Shown in pieces: positions 1 to 5,314 of a stretch of DNA of 5,314 nt; position 1 is the stretch's first letter; each line of letters starts with the position of its first letter. Source of the stretch: Gordonia sp. (in: high G+C Gram-positive bacteria) (GTDB lineage: Bacteria; Actinomycetota; Actinomycetes; Mycobacteriales; Mycobacteriaceae). The notes beneath the pieces are model-generated. The model made no database searches. It had not been told where the DNA came from and saw only the letters and a program-made list of their open reading frames with translations. Both the position numbers and the translations under genes were made by a program. The stretch spans positions 1 through 5,314 of the forward strand of contig JASLJL010000090.1 in the NCBI GenBank assembly GCA_030152405.1, in the 5' to 3' direction.

Positions 1-52
1 CCGGGGCACAGCCGACTTCAGACCCCGCCACCCCGGCCGGCCCGCATGATTC

Positions 53-89
53 GACCGAAGCGATGAACACCAGAGCGGTGGCTTCGGTC
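53..89 (-). terminator. Candidate operon terminator hairpin overlapping the regulator's stop codon
   Basis: A perfect 8-bp inverted repeat, GACCGAAG (53-60) and CTTCGGTC (82-89). An inner 4-bp stem, CACC (68-71) with GGTG (77-80), closes a 5-nt loop. The outer arm reaches into the TetR stop codon (88-90). No U-tract follows on the minus strand, but U-poor hairpins are common at actinobacterial gene ends. Its position right after the last gene supports termination or 3'-end stabilisation. In the remaining bases 1-52 I see no gene. Confidence 0.5.
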
Positions 90-690
90 AGTCTGTCAGC
101 GCCACGCGCAACTGTTCGGTCCAGGTGTCGACCACCTGTGCCCGACGCTTCGAGTCGTCGGTGAGGGTGTCGGCGAGACCGAGGCCACGAGCGAGGTCGA
201 GCGTCGCCTGCGCGAGACGGTAGGCGCTCGGCCTGGTCCCGTCCGGGTCGAGGCCGGCGAGGGTCATCCGGTGCGCGGCCCGAGCGAACTTCGCCTCGAG
301 CGGCGTGATCTGCTCGCGCAGCAGTTCGTCGGACGCGGCCGCCGCCCACACTTGGAGGGCGGCCTTGAACTCTCGTCCCACGTAGATGTCGACGGCCCGC
401 CCGACGACGATGTCGATTCGCTCCGGGCCGTCGGGGAGGTCGCCCGCGGCGCCTGCCGCCATCGACGTGAGCTGCGTGAACATCTGCTCGAGCGCCGCCG
501 TGATCAACGCTTCCCGCGTGGGGAAGTGATGCTGCGCCGCGCCGCGCGAGACCCCCGCCTCCTCCGCGACGCGAGCGACCGTCGCCGACGCCCATCCCGC
601 AGACGCCAGGATGTCGAGCGTCGATGAGAGGAGCCGTTCCCGGGTGATCCGGGATCGGTCCTGCTGCGGCTCGCGCACCGGTTGGGTCAC
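88..690 (-). CDS. TetR/AcrR-family transcriptional regulator
   Basis: A 200-residue protein, a normal length for a one-domain-plus-ligand-pocket TetR repressor. The N-terminal DNA-binding domain covers about residues 14-62. Its helix-turn-helix runs from about T38 to F56 and contains AEEAGVSRGAAQHHF, the TetR pattern ending in HF, with AQ where many members have LY. The rest is helical, Ala/Leu-rich and variable, as expected for a ligand-binding dimerisation domain; the ligand is not readable. The start is a GTG (688-690) whose last bases overlap the TGA of the hydratase gene (GTGA, 4 nt). No clear Shine-Dalgarno lies upstream, so translation is probably coupled to the hydratase. Being the last gene of a catabolic operon, it most likely represses that operon and itself until an acyl-CoA or related inducer binds. 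This is inference: no operator was proven. Family assignment is firm; the regulon is unknown. Confidence 0.93.
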   Translation of the reverse strand: MTQPVREPQQDRSRITRERLLSSTLDILASAGWASATVARVAEEAGVSRGAAQHHFPTREALITAALEQMFTQLTSMAAGAAGDLPDGPERIDIVVGRAVDIYVGREFKAALQVWAAAASDELLREQITPLEAKFARAAHRMTLAGLDPDGTRPSAYRLAQATLDLARGLGLADTLTDDSKRRAQVVDTWTEQLRVALTD

Positions 691-1484
691 GACGCGCTCG
701 CGTCCCAGGCCGGCTTGCGCTTGGTCAAGAACGCCGTCATTCCCTCGCGAGCCTCGTCGGAGGCGAACAACGCCGCCGACTCGGCGGCCCGGTCGGCGGC
801 GCTCGCGCGGAAGTCGGCGAGCAACGACGCGGTGGTCAAGCGTTTCGACGCCGCGAGCCCCTGCGGAGACGCCTTGCGAATCCCCTCGCAGACCGATCGC
901 AGTTCGGCCGACAGTTCGTCGTCCGACGCGACGGCCTTGCTGACCAGCCCGAACTGTTCGGCCTGACCGGGAGTGAACGCCTCCCCGGTCAGGAAGTAGC
1001 GTCCGGCGGCCCGTGACGTCATCTTCGGCAGCAGCACGATCGAGATCATCGACGGGGCCAACCCCAGCCTCGACTCGGTCAAGGCGAACGTCGAGTCCGG
1101 CCCGGCGAGGGCGATGTCGGCGGCACCGAGCAGACCGAAGCCGCCCGCTCGGACATGACCGTTCACGACGGCGATCACCGGTTTGGCGATCTCCAACATC
1201 GTGCTCATCAGACCGATCATCGCCTCGGCGCCCTCCGCGGTCGCCTCCTCCGGGCTGAGCCCTCGGCCGAGAGCCTCCCGCAGGTCGCCGCCCGCGCAGA
1301 ACGTCCCACCCGTGTGAGTGAGGACGACGGCGCGGATGGCGTCGTCGTCCGCCGCCTCGGCCAGCGCCGCGCGAAGCTGCGCGACGAGCACCGAGCTCAG
1401 CGCATTCCGGTTGGCCGGCGAGTCGAGGGTGATCACGGCGACCGCCGCGTCCACCTCGGTCCGCACCACTGCGTCGTCAGTCAT
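687..1484 (-). CDS. echA7: Enoyl-CoA hydratase/isomerase family protein, methylglutaconyl-CoA hydratase-like (EchA7-type)
   Basis: A 265-residue crotonase-fold protein of full length. The first oxyanion-hole segment is TFCAGGDL (61-68) and the second is RAGGFGLLGAAD (112-123). Aligned by eye with rat enoyl-CoA hydratase, Glu164 is kept as E137 (in LTESRLGL), but Glu144 is replaced by G117. The stretch from LTESRLGL through ISIV to RYFLTGEAF (135-170) resembles, from memory, LiuC/AtuE-type hydratases, which act on 3-methylglutaconyl-CoA or isohexenylglutaconyl-CoA. The expected role is adding water to the carboxylated enoyl-CoA made by the upstream carboxylase, in the cytoplasm. The C-terminal REGMTAFLTKRKP (246-258) is typical of the family. 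The ATG start is supported by an AAGGAG six bases upstream. It follows the dehydrogenase by 70 nt and overlaps the TetR gene by 4 nt. The symbol comes from recalled synteny with M. tuberculosis echA7, about 269 residues. An isomerase or hydrolase role is not excluded. Confidence 0.88.
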   Translation of the reverse strand: MTDDAVVRTEVDAAVAVITLDSPANRNALSSVLVAQLRAALAEAADDDAIRAVVLTHTGGTFCAGGDLREALGRGLSPEEATAEGAEAMIGLMSTMLEIAKPVIAVVNGHVRAGGFGLLGAADIALAGPDSTFALTESRLGLAPSMISIVLLPKMTSRAAGRYFLTGEAFTPGQAEQFGLVSKAVASDDELSAELRSVCEGIRKASPQGLAASKRLTTASLLADFRASAADRAAESAALFASDEAREGMTAFLTKRKPAWDASAS

Positions 1485-1554
1485 CCTCTACTCCTTGTCC
1501 CGAATGCTCATCTGTCTTCTCGTGCCGGGCATGCACGACCCGGCCCGCACGACC
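1485..1554 (-). other. 70-nt structured spacer between dehydrogenase and hydratase genes
   Basis: This is the only real intergenic gap inside the operon. It holds an 8-bp direct repeat GCACGACC at 1533-1540 and 1547-1554 (14-bp period, + strand reading). It also holds a perfect 6-bp inverted repeat, GCCGGG 1524-1529 with CCCGGC 1539-1544 (9-nt loop), which competes with a 5-bp pairing of CGTGC 1521-1525 with GCACG 1533-1537. On the minus strand no U-run follows the stem, so it is not a classical terminator. It could be an RNA processing or stabilising element, an operator, or chance structure in GC-rich DNA. Confidence 0.35.
1491..1496 (-). promoter_or_regulatory. Ribosome binding site of the hydratase gene
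   Basis: AAGGAG on the minus strand, six bases before the ATG at 1482-1484. It is the most canonical Shine-Dalgarno in the window and decides the start of the hydratase gene. It lets this gene be translated independently of the dehydrogenase gene 70 nt upstream. Confidence 0.8.
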
Positions 1555-2712
1555 TCAGTACGACTTCGGGAGGCCCAGGCTGGTCTGGGCCACGAAGTTC
1601 AGGATCATCTCACGGCTGACGGGCGCGATGCGCGTCAGGCGTGACAGCGGGAGCATCGCGGCCAGACCGTACTCGACGGACAGACCGTTGCCGCCCAGCG
1701 TCTGCACGGCCTGATCGACGATCTTGGCGGCGGCTTCGCCCGCGGCGTACTTCGCCATGTTGGCCGGCACCGCGGCGCCCCAGTCGTCGCCCGCGTCGTA
1801 CAGGGTCGCGGCCTTCTGCATCATCAGCTTCGCCATCTCGAGCTCGATCTTGCCCTGTGCGAGCGGATGGGCGATCGCCTGGTGAGCGCCGATCGGCGAC
1901 TTCCAGACCGTGCGCTCGTTGGCGTACTCGACGGCGCGGTCGAGGGCGAAGCGAGCCATGCCGACGGCCGACGCCGACGCCATGATCCGCTCGGGATTGA
2001 GACCGGCGAACAACTGCGACAGCGCGGCGTCCTCCGAGCCGACGAGCGCGTCCGCAGGCAGTCGGACGTAATCGAGGAACAGGGTGAACTGCTTCTCCGG
2101 ATTCACCATCTCCATTTCGATGACCTGGGCCTCGAGACCGGGTGCGTCGGTCGGGACGATGAACAGTGCCGGCTTGAGGCGGCCGGTCTTCGAATCCTCC
2201 GTACGCGCGACGATCAGCACGGCCTGTGCCTGGTCGACACCGGAGATGAACACCTTGCGACCCGACAGCAGCCATTCGTCGCCGTCGCGGCGCGCCGTAG
2301 TCGTGATCTGATGCGAGTTCGACCCGGCGTCGGGTTCGGTGATGCCGAACGCCATAGTGATCGAGCCGTCGGCGAGACCCGGGATCCACCGCTGCTTCTG
2401 CTCGTCGGTGCCGAACCGCGCGATGATGTTGCCGCAGATCGCTGGCGAGACGACCATCATCAGCAGTCCGCTGCCGCCGGCGGCCAGTTCCTCCATGACG
2501 ATCGAGAGCTCGTACATGCCCGCTCCGCCGCCGCCGTACTCCTCCGGCAGATTGACGCCGATGAAGCCGAGTTCGCCTGCCTCCTGCCACAGTTCGTCGG
2601 TCTTGCGACCGGCGCGTGCACAGTCGGTGAAGTACTGGTGTCCGTACTTCTTCACCAGACCCGCGACGGCCTCACGGAGTGCGGTGCGTTCTTCTGTCTC
2701 GACAAAGCTCAT
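1555..2712 (-). CDS. fadE12: Acyl-CoA dehydrogenase (FadE12-type, isovaleryl-CoA dehydrogenase-like active site)
   Basis: A 385-residue flavoprotein with the three acyl-CoA dehydrogenase regions in order: N-terminal helical domain (about 1-118), central beta domain (about 119-225) and C-terminal helical domain (about 230-380). It should introduce a trans-2 double bond into an acyl-CoA using FAD and pass electrons to ETF. The first family signature is seen as FGITEPDAGSN (122-132), with Asn where Asp is usual, and the second region as QTLGGNGLSVEYG (337-349). The Glu of medium-chain enzymes (Glu376) aligns with R367 (in APVSREMI), so it is absent. E241, in LNPERIMASA, aligns with the alternative base Glu254 of isovaleryl-CoA dehydrogenase. 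The ATG overlaps the carboxylase TGA (ATGA), with GAAGGA upstream. Context implies a branched, beta-methyl acyl-CoA substrate. Symbol by recalled synteny and length (M. tuberculosis FadE12, about 388 residues); substrate unproven. Confidence 0.9.
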   Translation of the reverse strand: MSFVETEERTALREAVAGLVKKYGHQYFTDCARAGRKTDELWQEAGELGFIGVNLPEEYGGGGAGMYELSIVMEELAAGGSGLLMMVVSPAICGNIIARFGTDEQKQRWIPGLADGSITMAFGITEPDAGSNSHQITTTARRDGDEWLLSGRKVFISGVDQAQAVLIVARTEDSKTGRLKPALFIVPTDAPGLEAQVIEMEMVNPEKQFTLFLDYVRLPADALVGSEDAALSQLFAGLNPERIMASASAVGMARFALDRAVEYANERTVWKSPIGAHQAIAHPLAQGKIELEMAKLMMQKAATLYDAGDDWGAAVPANMAKYAAGEAAAKIVDQAVQTLGGNGLSVEYGLAAMLPLSRLTRIAPVSREMILNFVAQTSLGLPKSY

Positions 2713-4697
2713 TCGTTCGTTCCTTCTTCAGACGAGATGACGGCGAGCACGTCGCCGACGGACAGTTGACGGCCCACTTCGACCGCGAGCACCGACACGA
2801 CACCGTCGGCCGGTGCACTGATGGTGTGCTCCATCTTCATGGCTTCGAGCCAGAGGAGCGGTTGACCCGCGGTGACGCGGTCGCCTTCGCTGACGGCGAC
2901 GCGGATCACCGCGCCCGGCATCGGTGCGAGGAGCGATCCCGGACGTTCCTGCGCAGCCGGGTCGATGTAGCGCGGAACCCTGGTCAGCGACACCGATGCC
3001 CCCGGCCAGTCGACGTGCACTGCGTCTGCGTCGACGGTGACGCGATAGCGGCGGGTGACGCCGGCGGTGGCCAGGACCACCTCGTCGGCGGTCACCGAGA
3101 CCACCGCGGTGTCGGGCAGGTCCGGCAGCTCCGTGGCCGACCGCCCGATTCGATACCGAGCGACGACCTCGTCTCCCGCGGCGGTCGTGTAGCTCTTCGA
3201 CTGGAAGTCGGACGCGATGTTCCGCCAGCCCGACGGCAGTGATCCGAGAACCCGCGCCGCCGAGCGGTTGGCCGCGGACTGCGCGAGAGCCGCGGCGACG
3301 GCCGCGATGCGCGTGTCGTCGTCGGAGGCCAGCGGGGCGGCCAGCACGTCGAGCCCGACGGTGTCGAGGTACGCGGTGTCGGTCTCGCCGGACAGGAACG
3401 TCGCATCGCGCAGCGTGTTCACGAGCATGTCCCGGTTGGTGACCAGCCCGTGGATGGTCGCGTCCGCCAGTGCCCGCGCGAGCATCGCCGCCGCGCGATC
3501 ACGGGTCGGAGCGAACGAGATCACCTTGGCGAGCATCGGATCGTAGAACGTGGAGATCTCACTGCCGTCGGCGATGCCGGAGTCGACACGGATGCCCGCA
3601 CCGGGCAGCAGTGAGAACCGCGCGTCGCACGGCAGGTCGATCGTGGTGACGATCCCCGACTGCGGCTGCCATTCGTGGGCCGGGTCCTCCGCGTAGAGAC
3701 GGACCTCGATGGCGTGGCCCGAGGTGGTCGGCTCCTGTGCGGGCAGCGCCTCCCCCTCTGCCACGCGGATCTGCCATTCGACGAGGTCGGTGCCGGTTGT
3801 CAGTTCAGTGACCGGGTGTTCCACCTGGAGACGTGTGTTGGTCTCGAGGAAGAAGAACTTCCCGTTCTCGTCGGCGAGGAACTCCACGGTTCCCGCACCG
3901 CGATATCCGATCGACTCGACGGCGGTCCGCGCCGCGGCGTACAGGCGTTCCCGCATGTCGCCGCCGAGGCGTTCGACAAGCGGTGCGGGAGCCTCTTCCA
4001 CCACCTTCTGATGACGGCGCTGGATGGAGCACTCACGCTCGCCGACCGCCCAGACGGTGCCGTGCGCGTCGGCCATCACCTGAACCTCGATGTGATGGCC
4101 ACGCTCGATGTACGGCTCGCAGAACACGGTGGGGTCGCCGAACGCCGATTCGGCTTCCCGGCGGGCGCCCGCGACCTGATCGGCCAGTTCGGACAGGTCC
4201 CGCACCACGCGCATCCCGCGCCCACCGCCGCCCGCGGAGGCCTTGATGAGCAGCGGAAGGTCGTCGGCGGTGACGTTCTCCGGGTCGATGTCGGTCAGGA
4301 CGGGAACTCCCGCGGCCGCCATCAGTTCTTTGGCGTTCACCTTGGAGCCCATTGCGGTGATCGCGCCCGCGGGCGGACCGATCCAGGTGAGCCCGGCGGC
4401 GACGACTGCCTCGGCGAACTCGGCGTTCTCCGACAGGAATCCGTAGCCGGGGTGGATCGCGTCGGCGCCCGCGGCGTGCGCGGCGGCGATGATCTTCTCC
4501 GACCGCAGGTACGTCTCGGCCGACGTCGACCCCGGCAGGTGAACCGCCGCGTCGGCCTGGCGGACGTGCGGTGCGTCGGCGTCGGGATCGGAGTAGACGG
4601 CCACCGTCCGCAGGCCGAGGGCCTTCGCGGTGGTGAACACGCGGCACGCGATCTCGCCGCGGTTCGCGACGAGGATTGAGGTGATCGGGTTGGTCAT
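2709..4697 (-). CDS. accA2: Acyl-CoA carboxylase alpha subunit: biotin carboxylase plus biotin carboxyl carrier (AccA2-type)
   Basis: A 662-residue biotin-dependent carboxylase alpha chain, the usual length for methylcrotonyl/propionyl-type alpha subunits. It carboxylates its own biotin with ATP and bicarbonate, then hands the carboxyl group to the beta subunit. The biotin carboxylase N-domain begins at ILVANRGEIACRV (8-20). ATP-grasp residues are visible: K119, K152 and the glycine loop SAGGGGRGM (154-162), H202, RRHQKVVEE (227-235), and FLETNTRLQVEHP (283-295), which carries E285, N287, R289 and E293. R333 lies in EVRLYAEDP. A linker and BT-like region covers about 450-580. The carrier domain (about 587-655) has APMPG at 591-595 and the biotinylation site EAMKME with K621. 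The ATG at 4695-4697 is chosen because the family N-terminus starts there and GAGGAA precedes it. It lies 8 nt after the beta subunit gene and overlaps the dehydrogenase by 4 nt. All catalytic residues I checked are present. Confidence 0.95.
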   Translation of the reverse strand: MTNPITSILVANRGEIACRVFTTAKALGLRTVAVYSDPDADAPHVRQADAAVHLPGSTSAETYLRSEKIIAAAHAAGADAIHPGYGFLSENAEFAEAVVAAGLTWIGPPAGAITAMGSKVNAKELMAAAGVPVLTDIDPENVTADDLPLLIKASAGGGGRGMRVVRDLSELADQVAGARREAESAFGDPTVFCEPYIERGHHIEVQVMADAHGTVWAVGERECSIQRRHQKVVEEAPAPLVERLGGDMRERLYAAARTAVESIGYRGAGTVEFLADENGKFFFLETNTRLQVEHPVTELTTGTDLVEWQIRVAEGEALPAQEPTTSGHAIEVRLYAEDPAHEWQPQSGIVTTIDLPCDARFSLLPGAGIRVDSGIADGSEISTFYDPMLAKVISFAPTRDRAAAMLARALADATIHGLVTNRDMLVNTLRDATFLSGETDTAYLDTVGLDVLAAPLASDDDTRIAAVAAALAQSAANRSAARVLGSLPSGWRNIASDFQSKSYTTAAGDEVVARYRIGRSATELPDLPDTAVVSVTADEVVLATAGVTRRYRVTVDADAVHVDWPGASVSLTRVPRYIDPAAQERPGSLLAPMPGAVIRVAVSEGDRVTAGQPLLWLEAMKMEHTISAPADGVVSVLAVEVGRQLSVGDVLAVISSEEGTNE
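2721..2726 (-). promoter_or_regulatory. Ribosome binding site of the acyl-CoA dehydrogenase gene
   Basis: GAAGGA on the minus strand, eight bases before the ATG at 2710-2712. It sits inside the last codons of the carboxylase alpha gene. Together with the ATGA stop/start overlap it supports this start and coupled translation of the two genes. Confidence 0.7.
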
Positions 4698-4701
4698 CTG
4701 A

Positions 4702-4707
4702 TTCCTC
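4702..4707 (-). promoter_or_regulatory. Ribosome binding site of the carboxylase alpha gene
   Basis: GAGGAA on the minus strand, overlapping the TGA stop of the carboxyltransferase gene and four bases before the ATG at 4695-4697. It rules out the long upstream extension of the alpha-subunit frame. It also suggests that alpha and beta subunits are translated in a coupled way, fitting a fixed-ratio complex. Confidence 0.65.
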
Positions 4708-5314
4708 ACATCCGGAAGACGCCGAAGTTGCTGGTGCCCTCGATCGGGGCGGTAGCAATGGCGGACAGGGTCTGGCCGAGAATCGTTCGGGTGTCGCGCG
4801 GGTCGATCACGCCGTCGTCGTAGAGCATTCCGGACAGGAAGGTCGGGACGGACTCGATCTCGATCTGGGCTTCGATCATGGCGCGCATGCCTGCGTCTGC
4901 CTCTTCGTCGACGACGCCTCCGCGGGCCTCGGTGGCGGCACGGGAGACGATCGAGATGACGCCCGCGAGCTGCGCGGCGCCCATGACGGCGCTCTTGGCG
5001 CTCGGCCACGCGAACAGGAACCTCGGATCGTAGGCGCGGCCGCACATTCCGTAGTGGCCCGCACCGTAGCTCGCGCCCATCAGGATCGAGATGTGCGGGA
5101 CGGTCGAGTTGGAGACGGCGTTGATCATCATCGCGCCGTGCTTGATGATGCCACCCTGCTCGTACTCCTTGCCCACCATGTAACCGGTGGTGTTGTGCAG
5201 GAACAGCAGCGGTGTGTCGCTGCGGTTGGCGAGCTGGATGAACTGGGTGGCCTTCTGCGCCTCTTGAGAGAAGAGGACGCCCTGCGCGTTGGCGAGGATG
5301 CCGACCGGGTAGCC
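4706..5314 (-). CDS. accD2: Acyl-CoA carboxylase beta subunit (carboxyltransferase), C-terminal part, methylcrotonyl/geranyl-CoA carboxylase-like (AccD2-type); 5' end beyond window
   Basis: The reading frame is open to the right edge and gives 202 residues of an expected 520-535, so only the C-terminal carboxyltransferase domain is seen. This subunit moves the carboxyl group from biotin to an enoyl- or acyl-CoA. Numbering from the first visible residue, GYPVGILAN is at 1-9, NTTGYMVGKEYE at 41-52, the glycine-rich oxyanion segment MGASYGAGHYGMCGRAY at 79-95, and PIEGTSNFGVF at 190-200. From memory, the motifs TGxMVG(K/R)xYE and YGAGxYGMCGRAY and the terminal FG(I/V)FRM match human MCCC2, not propionyl/acetyl-CoA carboxylase beta subunits. 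SAVMGAAQLAGV (108-119) departs from the MCC pattern VMGGEQAANV. This suggests a related clade with another substrate. It is the most upstream gene seen. In M. tuberculosis accD2 is preceded by fadE13, which may lie just off the edge. Confidence 0.9.
   Translation of the reverse strand, partial: GYPVGILANAQGVLFSQEAQKATQFIQLANRSDTPLLFLHNTTGYMVGKEYEQGGIIKHGAMMINAVSNSTVPHISILMGASYGAGHYGMCGRAYDPRFLFAWPSAKSAVMGAAQLAGVISIVSRAATEARGGVVDEEADAGMRAMIEAQIEIESVPTFLSGMLYDDGVIDPRDTRTILGQTLSAIATAPIEGTSNFGVFRM

Noticed and set aside
1..36. A possible stem between CCGGGG (1-6) and CCCCGG (31-36).
   Set aside because: It has only 6 bp, a 24-nt loop and GC-rich context, and it touches the window edge, so it is not distinguishable from chance.
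1610..2590. A 326-codon minus-strand frame overlapping the dehydrogenase in another phase.
   Set aside because: It is an extremely Arg-rich alternate reading of the real gene, without any domain.
1867..2769. A 300-codon open frame on the plus strand across the acyl-CoA dehydrogenase gene.
   Set aside because: It is the antisense shadow of a well-supported gene, with no family motif seen and Arg/Asp-heavy composition.
3675..4679. A 334-codon open frame on the plus strand inside the carboxylase alpha gene.
   Set aside because: It is antisense to a gene with intact catalytic motifs, has no recognisable domain and is rich in Arg, Gly and Asp. Long antisense frames are usual in high-GC actinobacteria.
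4698..5045. A 116-residue N-terminal extension of the carboxylase alpha frame.
   Set aside because: It overlaps the carboxyltransferase gene completely and is Arg-rich, as expected of an out-of-frame reading of GC-rich coding DNA. The family N-terminus and a Shine-Dalgarno sit at 4697.
1..5314. Searched for CRISPR arrays, insertion sequence ends, tRNA or rRNA genes, and signs of a defence or other novel system.
   Set aside because: No regular repeat-spacer array, transposase or RNA gene was seen. All five genes have clear metabolic or regulatory families and uniform GC-rich codon use.

Overview
The window suggests a high-GC actinobacterium, probably of the Mycobacteriales (Mycobacterium, Rhodococcus, Gordonia and relatives). 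This rests on the GC-rich third codon positions, the GTG start, and a gene order I recognise from mycobacteria. The genus cannot be fixed from this stretch.

All five genes lie on the minus strand, so transcription runs from right to left. In order they are: the 3' part of an acyl-CoA carboxylase carboxyltransferase (beta) gene, cut by the right edge (4706-5314); the biotin carboxylase/biotin carrier (alpha) subunit (2709-4697); an acyl-CoA dehydrogenase (1555-2712); an enoyl-CoA hydratase-family protein (687-1484); and a TetR-family regulator (88-690). Junctions are tight: 8 nt, a 4-nt ATGA overlap, a 70-nt gap, then a 4-nt GTGA overlap. This points to one operon whose promoter lies off the right edge. 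A hairpin spanning the regulator's stop codon (53-89) probably ends it.

From memory, the order matches accD2-accA2-fadE12-echA7 of Mycobacterium tuberculosis (Rv0974c to Rv0971c), with a TetR gene added downstream. The same enzyme set forms the core of the leucine/isovalerate (Liu) and acyclic terpene (Atu) pathways. There a beta-methyl acyl-CoA is dehydrogenated, the enoyl-CoA is carboxylated on its gamma carbon by a biotin enzyme, and the resulting glutaconyl-type CoA is hydrated before lyase cleavage. Three residue-level features fit this. The carboxyltransferase has the C-terminus of the methylcrotonyl/geranyl-CoA carboxylase clade. The dehydrogenase lacks the usual C-terminal catalytic Glu but has one at the isovaleryl-CoA-dehydrogenase position. 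The hydratase has Gly in place of one of the two crotonase glutamates, as I recall for LiuC/AtuE-type hydratases. The true substrate cannot be read from the sequence, and no lyase or CoA ligase is visible.

I see no mobile element, CRISPR array, tRNA or rRNA. The window looks like a coherent catabolic operon rather than an unknown defence or mobile system. Its open points are the substrate, the regulator's ligand, and the structured 70-nt spacer between the dehydrogenase and hydratase genes.
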